Assembly: GCF_003337555.1 (NCBI RefSeq)
Contig: NZ_QPJK01000010.1
Location: 186,001 to 250,000 of the forward strand
Origin: Pseudorhodoferax soli
Lineage (GTDB): Bacteria > Pseudomonadota > Gammaproteobacteria > Burkholderiales > Burkholderiaceae_C
DNA length: 64,000 nt
Direction: 5' to 3'
Shown: positions 1 through 7,614 of the stretch, in pieces
Layout of the letters: each line of letters opens with the position of its first letter
Position numbering within the stretch: the stretch's first letter is position 1
The notes under the pieces: generated by a model
What the model was told of the DNA's origin: nothing
Database searches by the model: none
Seen by the model: only the letters and a program-made list of their open reading frames with translations
Made by a program: the position numbers and the translations under genes

Positions 1-1069
1 CCAGGATCATGCCGATCGCATTGCGGCCGAAGTAGTCGGCGCGGATCGCCTGCATGAGCGGCCCGCGCAGGCCCCAGGCCATGCCGTGCAGCACCGCAAA
101 AGCCGCCACCATCGCAGTGGCGTGGTGGCCGTAGGTCAGCAGCAGCAGCGCCACGCCGTGGGCCAGCATGCAGCCGGCCGAGAGGTAGCGCTTGTCGTAG
201 CGGTCGCCGATCAGCCAGCCCAGCAGCACGCCGCCGATCTGCGCGCCGGTCAGCAAGGTGATGACCAGCGCGGCCTGCGCCACGCTGTAGCCCAGGCCTT
301 CCTTCATGTGGCTGATGGCGTGCACATTGACGGCCGTGACGACCAGCAGCGCGAAGCCGTGGCCCAGGCCCAGCAGCCAGAACGCGCGCGTGCGCAGCGC
401 CTCGCGCGCCGTGAATTCGCGCTGCGGCGCGGCAGTGGGCGCCGTGCCGGCGCCTGCGGTGGGGGGCGGCGGGGCTGGGTCGCCATCCACCGTCGCGCCG
501 TGGTCCTCGGGCCGGCTGCGGAACATGGAGGCCAGCGGCCAGCCGACCACGATGGACACCACGCCCGAGGCGAAAGCCGTGGCGCGCCAGCCGTAGGTCA
601 GCATCGACCAGGCCACGATGGGCACGAACAGCCCGCCCATGGCCATGCCCAGGTTCATGGCCGACAGCGCCCGCGCGCGCTTGCGCGAGAACCAGCGGAT
701 CACGGCCACGTTGATGGGGAAGTAGCCCGACAGGCTGGTGCCGACCGCGATGACGGCCACCGCCATGTAGAACTCGCCGACGCTGTCGATGCGGCTCAGC
801 AGCATGAAGCCGATGCCGAAGGCCACGACGCCGGCGCGGATCATGGCGCGCGGCCCGATCCTGTCCACCAGCCAGCCCAGCACCGGGCCGAGCAGCGCGG
901 ACTCGGCCGACTGCATGGCGGCGGCACCCGACAGCGTGGTCTTGCTCCAGCCACGCTCTTCTGCCAGCACGGCCACATAGGCGCCGAAGGCCTGTTGCAG
1001 CAGCATGGCCTGCAGGAATTGCAGGCCGCCACCCGCGCCGACCATGCGCCAGCCGTAGAAGATCTTCAT
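1..1069 (-). CDS. MFS transporter, partial (runs off the left edge)
   Basis: The leftward frame opens at the ATG at 1069 (MKIFYGWRMVGAGGG) and stays open to the window edge, so the C-terminus is missing. It is a hydrophobic polytopic protein of the major facilitator superfamily. Motif A between helices 2 and 3 is visible as GWLVDRIGPR, and a hydrophilic central loop of about 45 residues (RSRPEDHG...) precedes the second six-helix bundle, which resumes with EALRTRAFWLLGLG. This resembles the monocarboxylate/oxalate-formate type of MFS carriers; the substrate cannot be read. It is transcribed divergently from the LysR gene at 1129, only 59 bases away, so that regulator probably controls it. Confidence 0.85.
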   Translation of the reverse strand, partial: MKIFYGWRMVGAGGGLQFLQAMLLQQAFGAYVAVLAEERGWSKTTLSGAAAMQSAESALLGPVLGWLVDRIGPRAMIRAGVVAFGIGFMLLSRIDSVGEFYMAVAVIAVGTSLSGYFPINVAVIRWFSRKRARALSAMNLGMAMGGLFVPIVAWSMLTYGWRATAFASGVVSIVVGWPLASMFRSRPEDHGATVDGDPAPPPPTAGAGTAPTAAPQREFTAREALRTRAFWLLGLGHGFALLVVTAVNVHAISHMKEGLGYSVAQAALVITLLTGAQIGGVLLGWLIGDRYDKRYLSAGCMLAHGVALLLLTYGHHATAMVAAFAVLHGMAWGLRGPLMQAIRADYFGRNAIGMIL

Positions 1070-1128
1070 CGGTGTGGCGCGCGGCGCCGTCTCCTCTTGT
1101 CGTGGCGCTGACCATACCATCGCCCCCC

Positions 1129-2034
1129 ATGCACATGTTCGATCCCGATGCGCTGGAATGCCTGGCCGCCATCGTCGAGGAGGGGGGCTTCGAGCGCGCT
1201 GCGCAGCGCCTGCACATCACGCAGTCGGCGGTGTCGCAGCGGCTGCAGGCGTTGGAAGCGCAGGCCGGCACGGTGCTGCTGGTGCGGCGCCCGCTCAAGG
1301 CCACGCCGGCCGGGCAGCTGCTGCTCAAGCACACGCGCCAGCTGCGGTTGCTGCGCGCCGACCTGGACCGCGACATGCGCGCGTTCGCGCCCCAGGCCAG
1401 CGGCCGCCTGCGCGAGCAGGAACGCGTGGCCGTCGCCGTGAACGCCGACAGCATCGCCACCTGGGTGTTGCCGGCGCTGCGCGAGCCGGTGGCCCAGGGC
1501 TTGCCGCTGGAAATCATCGCGGACGACCAGGACTTCACGCAGGAGTGGCTGCGCGAGGGCCAGGTGCTGGGCTGCGTGACCACGCTGGACCAGGCCCTGC
1601 GCGGTTGCCGCATGGTGCCGCTGGGGGCGATGCGCTATGTGGCCGTGGCGGCGCCGGCGTTCGCACAGCAACGGCTGGGCGGAGCGCTCACGCCGCACAA
1701 CTTCCACCAGGTGCCTTTCGTGGCGTTCAACCGCAAGGACGACATGCAGCGGGAATTCGTGTCGGCGCGGCTGGGCTTGCCGCGGCTGGCGCTGAACCAG
1801 CTGTTCGTGCCGAGTTCGGAAGGCCAGGTGCGCGCCGTGCTGGCCGGCTGGGGCGCCAGCGTGGTGCCCGAACTGCTGGTGCGCGGCCAGTTGGCGAGCG
1901 GCGAACTCGTGGACATCGCGCCGGGCCACGCCGAGCGCGTGGCGCTGTACTGGCACTGCTGGAACCTGGAGTCCGAGGTGCTGGACGGACTCAGCCAGGC
2001 GCTGACGCAGGCCGCGCGTGCGGCCCTCGACTGA
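1129..2034 (+). CDS. LysR-family regulator, ArgP/IciA type
   Basis: This 301-aa LysR transcription factor has an N-terminal winged helix-turn-helix in residues 1-65 (GGFERAAQRLHITQSAVSQR) and a periplasmic-binding-like effector domain after it. The helix sequence and the phrase ECLAAIVEEGGFERAA closely follow ArgP (IciA), which senses lysine/arginine and usually drives the exporter gene argO/lysE next to it. Here the divergent neighbour is an MFS carrier instead, so orthology to ArgP by sequence does not prove the same target. I chose the ATG at 1129; the ATG two codons later (1135) is equally possible. The open frame upstream of 1129 overlaps the divergent gene's promoter and is unlikely to be translated. 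Confidence 0.88.
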   Translation: MHMFDPDALECLAAIVEEGGFERAAQRLHITQSAVSQRLQALEAQAGTVLLVRRPLKATPAGQLLLKHTRQLRLLRADLDRDMRAFAPQASGRLREQERVAVAVNADSIATWVLPALREPVAQGLPLEIIADDQDFTQEWLREGQVLGCVTTLDQALRGCRMVPLGAMRYVAVAAPAFAQQRLGGALTPHNFHQVPFVAFNRKDDMQREFVSARLGLPRLALNQLFVPSSEGQVRAVLAGWGASVVPELLVRGQLASGELVDIAPGHAERVALYWHCWNLESEVLDGLSQALTQAARAALD

Positions 2035-2571
2035 TCACTCGCCCAGCGTGGCGCGCAGCGCGCGGGCTTTCTCGGCGTCGAACGGGCCTTCGACCCGTGC
2101 CAGCACCTCGCCGCGGCGGTTCAGCACCACCACATGCGGATGGTCCACGCCGGACAGGCCCGTCGAGCGCGCGAAGGCCGCGCGGTCGGTGAACACCGGC
2201 ACCACGGCGGCCTTCTCCTGTGCGTAGCGCTCGCGCAGGCGGGTCTCGATCACGCCGCGCTCGGCAGCGTCGCCCGGATCGTTGACCACCAGCATGCGCA
2301 GCCAGCGCACGGAGGCATCGCCGCCCAGTTGCAGGCCGTTGATCCAGCTGTCGACGGCAGGGCGGTGGTCGCGGTGGAAGCTGATCAGCGCCAGCGTGCG
2401 GTCGGCGCCCAGGCCTTCCGGCAGCGCCAGTGGCTGCTCGTCGAGCTGGCGCGCCTGCACGTTCGGCAAGCGTCCCATCACGCTGGATTCCGTGGGCGCG
2501 GCCACGGCAAGCAATACCGCCGCCACAACGGCAAGAAACCATGCCAGGGTAGGTGACCAGACGCTTTTCAT
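2035..2571 (-). CDS. Exported thioredoxin-fold protein (no CXXC)
   Basis: This 178-aa protein begins MKSVWSPTLAWFL with one hydrophobic segment at residues 7-24, either an uncleaved anchor or a signal peptide, so it should act in the periplasm or at the membrane. The remainder (LALISFHRDHRPAVDSW, RMLVVNDPGD, VVPVFTDRAAFARSTGL, PHVVVLNRRGEVLARVEGPF) has the beta-alpha-beta rhythm and the cis-proline region (HPHVVVL) of a thioredoxin fold, but no CXXC pair is present, so it is not a conventional disulfide reductase. It might be YtfJ-like; that assignment is tentative. The frame extends 21 codons upstream, but the ATG at 2571 directly precedes the hydrophobic segment. It is convergent with the LysR gene and abuts its stop codon. 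Confidence 0.7.
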   Translation of the reverse strand: MKSVWSPTLAWFLAVVAAVLLAVAAPTESSVMGRLPNVQARQLDEQPLALPEGLGADRTLALISFHRDHRPAVDSWINGLQLGGDASVRWLRMLVVNDPGDAAERGVIETRLRERYAQEKAAVVPVFTDRAAFARSTGLSGVDHPHVVVLNRRGEVLARVEGPFDAEKARALRATLGE

Positions 2572-2692
2572 ACGGTGGCTCCTGTGCGCGACGACGGGGA
2601 AAGGGTGAAGCGCAAGATAGCGCGCGTACGACAACCCTGGCGCCCCCGGGTGATTTCGAAACGTAAGCAGTTGCGACGAGATGCTGTTGCGC

Positions 2693-3520
2693 TCAGACCT
2701 CGATCAGCAGCTGCGGGCGGAAGCCCGCCTGCTCACCGTTCTTGGCGTAGCCCAGGGGATTGGCCACGACGCGACACCCGCGGTGCACGTAGTCGCTGGG
2801 CGCATGCAAATGACCGTGCAGCCAGAGCTTGGCGTGGGGCAGCAGGTCGTCCAGTGCATTGCAGAAGCCGGCCGTGCCGGGTGTGAGGCCATAGCGCGGG
2901 TCGGCGCTGTGCAGGCTGGGCGCGAAGTGCGTCACCACGACGGTGGTGCCGTCGAAGGGCTGGGCCAGTGCCGCGCGCAGCCATTGCTGGCAGGCCAGGC
3001 CTTCTTCACGCATCTCGGCCGCCAGCCAGGGCTGGCCATGGCGCACGGTGCCGGTGCGGCGCAGGTAGTGGTCGGCCGCGCGGAAGGCCTTGTGCCGGGC
3101 CTTCAACTGGTCGGCCAGCGAGAAGTCGCCGCCTCGCCCGGCCGGGCCGATGGCGTCGTAGTCGGTCCACAGCGTGGTGCCGACCAGGCGCAGCGCGGTG
3201 CCGTCGGCGGCGGCGCCGGGCAGGTGCACGATCTCGCGGTCCAGCCAGCGCAGGCCCAGGCGTTCGCAGGTCTGGCGCAGGCGCAAGGCGGTCGCGTCCA
3301 CGTCCAGCATGTCGTACTCGTGGTTGCCCGGCACGTAGTAGACCGGCACCGGCCAGTCGGCGAAGAGGCGCAGGCCGAAATCGGCATCCGGCATGCGCGA
3401 GCCGGTCTGGTAGGAGCCGACGTCCCCCGCCAGGATCAGCACGTCGGCGCCGGACACGGGCTCGGGCACGAAGTTGGTGTGCACTTCGAGGTGCAGATCG
3501 GAAAGGAGCTGGAATTTCAT
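2693..3520 (-). CDS. Calcineurin-like metallophosphoesterase
   Basis: This 275-aa protein shows the whole metal-binding set of the calcineurin-like phosphoesterase superfamily. SDLHLE (Asp/His) lies at residues 6-11, AGDVG near 35, GNHEYD near 73, a lone His in VVVTHFAPS near 192, and GHLH near 240. Such enzymes hydrolyse phosphomono- or diesters using a two-metal centre; the substrate is not evident. The ATG at 3520 was chosen because the first conserved block starts within six residues of it. An open frame further upstream crosses the putative regulatory motif at 3584-3604 and is rejected. No signal peptide is present, so it should be cytoplasmic. It stands alone. Confidence 0.88.
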   Translation of the reverse strand: MKFQLLSDLHLEVHTNFVPEPVSGADVLILAGDVGSYQTGSRMPDADFGLRLFADWPVPVYYVPGNHEYDMLDVDATALRLRQTCERLGLRWLDREIVHLPGAAADGTALRLVGTTLWTDYDAIGPAGRGGDFSLADQLKARHKAFRAADHYLRRTGTVRHGQPWLAAEMREEGLACQQWLRAALAQPFDGTTVVVTHFAPSLHSADPRYGLTPGTAGFCNALDDLLPHAKLWLHGHLHAPSDYVHRGCRVVANPLGYAKNGEQAGFRPQLLIEV

Positions 3521-3583
3521 GGATTCGTGGTCCGCGTGTGGCCATGCAAAGGTTATGCGCGAACTGCATGGGGCGGGGCTTGC

Positions 3584-3604
3584 AACCCTAGGGATAACCC
3601 TTAT
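3584..3604. promoter_or_regulatory. CCTAGGG-N2-AACCCT motif, copy 1
   Basis: The sequence contains CCTAGGGATAACCCTTAT in the intergenic space about 45-60 bases upstream of the small gene at 3649. A second copy, CCTAGGGCAAACCCTAGT, lies at 4909-4926, again about 50-65 bases upstream of a rightward gene of unknown function (4975). The shared core CCTAGGG-nA-AACCCT is an imperfect double inverted repeat and could be a regulator binding site or part of a promoter. The function is inference. Confidence 0.4.
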
Positions 3605-3648
3605 TCTTGACCCATCCTGAACTTTGGACCGCCACAAGCGGTGTTCGT

Positions 3649-3855
3649 ATGTTGATCGTTTCCTGGTTTGCCCGCGCTTATCAAGGGTGGACCGCTTCCG
3701 CCGCAGCCTCTGCCCACCAGGGCGCCCGTGATGGCGCCGCCGGCGAAGTCGCCTTCGCGCTGCTGGAGAGCGCGGACAACCTCGCGGGCCACGACCCGCA
3801 TGAGGCACGCCGCCTGCGCAGCGCAGCGCAGGCCTGGCTCAGCGTGGTGCGCTGA
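3649..3855 (+). CDS. Small hypothetical protein, 68 aa
   Basis: A short frame from the ATG at 3649 encodes a 68-residue protein starting MLIVSWFARAYQGW and ending AQAWLSVVR. It has an amphipathic N-terminus and an alanine-rich helical body with the phrase LLESADNLAGHDPHEARRLR. Arg/Leu/Ala spacing and the absence of stops fit a real coding sequence, and it lies between, not opposite, other genes. The frame could also start at a TTG at 3607, but no ribosome site supports that. It ends 10 bases before the stop of the convergent LysR gene. No function can be assigned. Confidence 0.5.
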   Translation: MLIVSWFARAYQGWTASAAASAHQGARDGAAGEVAFALLESADNLAGHDPHEARRLRSAAQAWLSVVR

Positions 3856-3865
3856 GGCAGCCCCT

Positions 3866-4822
3866 TCACGGCGCGAACGCCTGTTCGGCCGCGCGCACGA
3901 CGGCCTGGCGCAACCACTGGTGGTGGCTCTGCAGGTCGGTGCGGCGATGCCACAGCGCGGCCACGTGCACGGCCGCCACGTCGAACGGCAGCTCCTGGTG
4001 CACCAGTTGTTCGGCGATGCCTGTGGCCTCGACGAAATGGCGCGGCAGCACCGTCAGCAGGTTGGAGTTGGCCACCACGCGGCCGGCCGTGAAGAACTGG
4101 TTCACCGTCAGCACGACGCGGCGTTCGCGTTTGAGCAACGCCAGTGATTCGTCGATGAAGCCATAGGGTCGGCCGGAGAAGCTGACCAGCAGGTGGCGCG
4201 CGGCGCAGAACTGGTTCAGCGTCAGCGGGCCGCCGGCCAGCGGGTGGTCGCGCCGCATCACGCACACGTATTCGCTGTCGTACAGGCGCTGGTGCTCGAA
4301 GGGCACGGCCTTGCCGACCTGCGCCCGCGCTGTCAGATCGGCCAGCACGGCCGGAAAGAAGCCCACGGCCAGGTCTGCCGTCTCGTCGTCCAGCAAGCGG
4401 CGCGGATCGCGGGTGGTCAGCGGCACCACACGCAGCGAGATGCCCGGGGCCTCTTCTTCCAGGATGTCCACCAGCCCCGGCACCAGCATGGCGGCGGTCG
4501 CGTCGGCCATCGCCAACACAAAAGTGTTGTCGGCTGACAACGGGTCGAAATTGCTGGGGGCCAGAGAGGCTTGCAACTGCCGCAGGGCCTCGCGCACGGC
4601 CGGCCACAGGGCCATGGCGCGCGGTGTGGGTTCGATGCCCTGGCCGCTGCGCTGCACGAGTTCGTCGCCCAGCGCATCGCGCAGGCGCTGGATCGCGTTG
4701 CTCACGGCGGGCTGCGTCAAAGAGAGATTGCGCGCCGCGCGTGTGAGGCTGCGTTCGGCCAGCACTTCGTCGAAAACACGCAACAGGTTCAGATCCAGCG
4801 TGCGGAAGTTCGGCGGCGCCAT
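3866..4822 (-). CDS. LysR-family transcriptional regulator (NodD/SyrM-like group)
   Basis: This 318-aa LysR regulator starts MAPPNFRTLDLNLLRVFDEVLAERSLTRAA. The helix-turn-helix covers residues 10-70 (SLTRAARNLSLTQPAVSNAIQRLR), followed by GIEPTPRA and an effector-binding domain. The opening LDLNLLRVFDEV and LTQPAVSNAI are typical of the group containing NodD, SyrM and many aromatic-degradation regulators. The ATG at 4822 was preferred over one 15 codons upstream because homologues begin a few residues before LDLNLL. Its target is unclear: the rightward gene at 4975 is divergent to it, separated by about 150 bases containing the motif at 4907-4929. Confidence 0.88.
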   Translation of the reverse strand: MAPPNFRTLDLNLLRVFDEVLAERSLTRAARNLSLTQPAVSNAIQRLRDALGDELVQRSGQGIEPTPRAMALWPAVREALRQLQASLAPSNFDPLSADNTFVLAMADATAAMLVPGLVDILEEEAPGISLRVVPLTTRDPRRLLDDETADLAVGFFPAVLADLTARAQVGKAVPFEHQRLYDSEYVCVMRRDHPLAGGPLTLNQFCAARHLLVSFSGRPYGFIDESLALLKRERRVVLTVNQFFTAGRVVANSNLLTVLPRHFVEATGIAEQLVHQELPFDVAAVHVAALWHRRTDLQSHHQWLRQAVVRAAEQAFAP

Positions 4823-4906
4823 GGGCCCTCGGGCGTGAAGAAGTTGGCACGCCACTCTATTCATCACCGCGGTGAATGTCCAGCATCATCAATATAAAGT
4901 TGAAGA

Positions 4907-4929
4907 CACCTAGGGCAAACCCTAGTATT
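4907..4929. promoter_or_regulatory. CCTAGGG-N2-AACCCT motif, copy 2
   Basis: This copy, CCTAGGGCAAACCCTAGT, lies between the divergent LysR gene and the rightward membrane-protein gene at 4975. It matches the copy at 3584-3604 in CCTAGGG and AACCCT with the same two-base gap and sits at a similar distance from the next rightward start codon. It may be a shared operator or promoter element. Confidence 0.4.
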
Positions 4930-4974
4930 CGTTCCATAGCGCCACCGATCGGGTGGCCACCAAAGGAAAACACC

Positions 4975-5685
4975 ATGACCAGCTTTGTCCACGTCGACTA
5001 TCCCCAACAACACCCCGGCGTTGCCCGCGCCGAGGCAGTGATGCAAGCCGCAGGCCGCCTGCGCCAGGGCTTTGACGGCACGCGCGGCATTGCCGCGCTG
5101 CTGCTCGCAGGTGTGGTCTCGGCACTCCTCGTGCTGGCAGACCGCCTGGTCGACAGCTGGGGCGGTGGCCGCCTGATGGCCGCCTGGCTGGTGCTGTGGC
5201 TGGTGGCCTTCGCCGCCCTGGCCTTGTTCGCCACCCCGGCCCGCCGTCTGGCCAACGCGCTGGTGCAGCGCCTGGATGCCTGGTCGCAGCACGTGGCCAG
5301 CCAACGCGCCGACGACCGCCTCTGGGCCACCGCCCAGACCGACGCCCGCGTGATGGCCGACCTGAAGGCCGCGATGTCGCGCAGCGATGCCATCGCACCC
5401 CGCGCCGCAGCCGCCCTGTTTGCCCGCGAATCCGCCGGCGCCCGCATCAGCCTGCGTGATGTGATGCAAGGCTGGTACCGTGACGTGCAGAAGGCCCGCG
5501 CCGATGTGGCCTACCTGACCGCCGTGAAGGCCGACCCGCGCATGCTGGCCGACCTGCAGGCCGCCGCGACCCGCGCTGAATCGGTGCCGGCCCAGACGCA
5601 GACCCTGCTGCGTGGCGACAGCGCCGGCAACGCAATGCGCGACGCAGCCCACGCCCTGGGCGCACGCCGCAGCTACTACTTCTGA
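4975..5685 (+). CDS. Conserved-looking two-helix membrane protein
   Basis: The ATG at 4975 follows a good ribosome-binding site (AAAGGAAAA, about 6 bases upstream) and gives a 236-aa protein starting MTSFVHVDYPQQHPGVARAE. Two hydrophobic helices lie near residues 38-58 (GIAALLLAGVVSALLVLAD) and 66-90 (LMAAWLVLWLVAFAALALFA). The rest is a long Ala-rich helical cytoplasmic or periplasmic region ending GARRSYYF. The aromatic C-terminus and helical tail suggest a structural or stress-related inner-membrane protein, but I do not recognise a family. It is a single gene followed by a clear terminator. Confidence 0.75.
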   Translation: MTSFVHVDYPQQHPGVARAEAVMQAAGRLRQGFDGTRGIAALLLAGVVSALLVLADRLVDSWGGGRLMAAWLVLWLVAFAALALFATPARRLANALVQRLDAWSQHVASQRADDRLWATAQTDARVMADLKAAMSRSDAIAPRAAAALFARESAGARISLRDVMQGWYRDVQKARADVAYLTAVKADPRMLADLQAAATRAESVPAQTQTLLRGDSAGNAMRDAAHALGARRSYYF

Positions 5686-5724
5686 GCCCTGTGCTCCGCC
5701 CCGGCCGCGCCGGGAACCACTCCA

Positions 5725-5749
5725 AGCCACCCACCGCGGTGGCTTTTTT
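5725..5749 (+). terminator. Rho-independent terminator after the 4975 gene
   Basis: The stem AGCCACC/GGTGGCT with a six-base loop is followed by TTTTTT. It ends the transcript of the membrane-protein gene, 40 bases past its stop codon. Confidence 0.85.
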
Positions 5750-5812
5750 CATGGTCGGATGCATCGAGCATGCCGCCTAGAATGAAACCATCGTCACAAA
5801 TATAGCCGAGCG

Positions 5813-6355
5813 ATGGATTCAATCAAGTGGTTGCTGCTGACTTACAAGGTGCCAGCCGAGCCGACCTCCAAACGCATGGCGCTGTGGCGCCGTCTCAAGG
5901 CCTTGGGCGCGGTCTACCTGCAGAACGGCGTCTGCCTGCTGCCCAAGACCGACGACCATGTGCGCAAGCTCAAGGTGCTGGAGAACGACATCGCCGCCAT
6001 GGGCGGTGAGTGCGTGCTGCTGGAAACCATCGCGCTGGACCGGCTGCAGGAAGACAAGGTCATCGCCCGCTTCAAGGCCGACCGCGACGACCAATACCGG
6101 GAACTGCTGGGCCGCTGCCAGGACTTCGAGGCCGAGATCGCCAAGGAAATCGCGATCCAGAAGTTCACGTACGCCGAACTCGACGAAGAAGAGACCGACC
6201 TGAAGAAGCTGCAGACCTGGTTCGAGAAGATCCGCAAGCTCGACTTCTACGACGCGCCGCTGGCGGCCACGGCCGCCGACCGCCTCCAACAGTGCGAGGC
6301 GCTGCTCGACGGCTATGCCAGACAGGTCTACGACGCCCATGACGAAAACCGTTGA
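5813..6355 (+). CDS. ChrB N-terminal-domain protein
   Basis: This 180-aa protein starts MDSIKWLLLTYKVPAEPTSKRMALWRRLKALGAV and continues YLQNGVCLLPKTDDH, the signature of the N-terminal domain of ChrB, the regulatory/sensor protein of chromate resistance operons. The family's C-terminal chromate-resistance domain is absent, so this is a stand-alone ChrB-N protein. The second half is strongly charged and helical (EAEIAKEIAIQKFTYAELDEEETDLKKLQTWFEKI). It overlaps the MFS gene behind it by 17 bases, so the two are co-translated and probably functionally linked. A direct role in chromate resistance is inference; no chrA is present. Confidence 0.82.
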   Translation: MDSIKWLLLTYKVPAEPTSKRMALWRRLKALGAVYLQNGVCLLPKTDDHVRKLKVLENDIAAMGGECVLLETIALDRLQEDKVIARFKADRDDQYRELLGRCQDFEAEIAKEIAIQKFTYAELDEEETDLKKLQTWFEKIRKLDFYDAPLAATAADRLQQCEALLDGYARQVYDAHDENR

Positions 6356-7556
6356 ATCCGCCGCCGGCGTGGCGCCCGCCCGCGGCGCCCGCGCCGTACC
6401 CCGCAGCGTCTGGGCATTGGGCTTTGTCTCCATGTTCATGGACATCTCGTCCGAGATGGTCCATGCGCTGCTGCCCATCTACATGGTGGCAGTGCTCGGC
6501 ACCTCGGTGCTGGCGGTCGGCCTGATCGAGGGCATCGCCGAGGCCACCGCCTCCATCGTCAAGGTCTTCTCGGGCGCGATCAGCGACCGTTTCGGCAAGC
6601 GCAAGCTGCTGGCGGTGGTGGGCTATGGCCTGGGCGCGCTGACCAAGCCGGTGTTCCCGCTGGCCGGCACGCTGGACTGGCTGGTCGGAGCGCGCTTCGT
6701 GGACCGCATCGGCAAGGGCATCCGCGGTGCGCCGCGCGACGCACTGGTGGCCGATGTGACGCCGCCCGAGTTGCGCGGCACCGCCTACGGCCTGCGCCAG
6801 ACGCTGGACACCATCGGCGCTTTCACCGGCCCGCTGCTCGCGATGGGCCTGATGTGGTGGACGGCCAACAACTACCAGCGCGTGTTCTGGCTGGCCGTGA
6901 TCCCGGCCTTCGTGGCGGTGGCCGTGCTGGTGGTCTTCGTGCACGAGCCCAAGCTGCCCGAGGCCGCCCGGCCGCGCAAGCTACCGCTCCGCAAGAGCGA
7001 ACTCGTGCGCCTGGGCGCGGCCTATTGGTGGGTGGTCGGCATCGGCCTGGTCTTCACGCTGGCGCGGTTCAGCGAGGCCTTCTTGATCCTGCGTGCCCAG
7101 GCGGTCGGCCTGGCACCGATGTGGGCGCCGGCCGTGCTGGTGCTGATGGGCGTGGCCTACTCGCTGTCGGCCTATCCGGCCGGCGTGCTGTCGGACCGCC
7201 GGCCGCGCCAGGATGTGCTGCTCGCCGGCCTGGCGCTGCTGGTCGCCGCCGACCTCGTGCTGGCCTTCATGCCGGGCCTGTGGGGCCTGGGGCTGGGCGT
7301 GGTGCTCTGGGGCCTCCACATGGGTTTCACGCAAGGTGTGTTCAACAGCTTGATCGCCGACAGCGCGCCCGCCGACCTGCGCGGCACCGCCTTCGGCATG
7401 TACAACCTGCTGACGGGCGTGGGCCTGCTGCTGGCCAGCGTGATTGCCGGCGCGCTCTGGGATGTCGTCGGCTTTCAGGGCACCTTTGCCTGCGGCGCGC
7501 TGTTCGCCGGGCTGACCGCGGTGGCCCTCTTGCTGCGGCGGCGCCAGACGGCGTAG
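6339..7556 (+). CDS. MFS transporter coupled to ChrB-N
   Basis: This 405-aa major facilitator protein has about 12 hydrophobic helices. After MFMDISSEMVHALLPIYMV comes motif A as GAISDRFGKRKLLAVVGYG, then RFVDRIGKGIRGAPRDALVADVTPPELRGTAYGLRQTLDTIGAF, a stretch typical of a distinct MFS subgroup with a duplicated GK-IR-PRD loop. The ATG at 6339 lies inside the end of the ChrB-N gene; an upstream start at 6315 is less likely. The substrate is unknown: linkage to ChrB-N suggests export of a toxic anion or metal compound. It ends at a bidirectional terminator shared with pckG. Confidence 0.87.
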   Translation: MTKTVESAAGVAPARGARAVPRSVWALGFVSMFMDISSEMVHALLPIYMVAVLGTSVLAVGLIEGIAEATASIVKVFSGAISDRFGKRKLLAVVGYGLGALTKPVFPLAGTLDWLVGARFVDRIGKGIRGAPRDALVADVTPPELRGTAYGLRQTLDTIGAFTGPLLAMGLMWWTANNYQRVFWLAVIPAFVAVAVLVVFVHEPKLPEAARPRKLPLRKSELVRLGAAYWWVVGIGLVFTLARFSEAFLILRAQAVGLAPMWAPAVLVLMGVAYSLSAYPAGVLSDRRPRQDVLLAGLALLVAADLVLAFMPGLWGLGLGVVLWGLHMGFTQGVFNSLIADSAPADLRGTAFGMYNLLTGVGLLLASVIAGALWDVVGFQGTFACGALFAGLTAVALLLRRRQTA

Positions 7557-7566
7557 CCGCCCCCAT

Positions 7567-7593
7567 GAAAAAGCCACCTTGCGGTGGCTTTTC
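7567..7593. terminator. Bidirectional terminator between the MFS gene and pckG
   Basis: The hairpin AAGCCACC-ttgc-GGTGGCTT is flanked by AAAA on the left and TTT on the right, so it can stop both the rightward MFS transcript and the leftward pckG transcript, which converge here. Confidence 0.85.
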
Positions 7594-7614
7594 TCATCGG
7601 GAGGCGGTGCCGGT

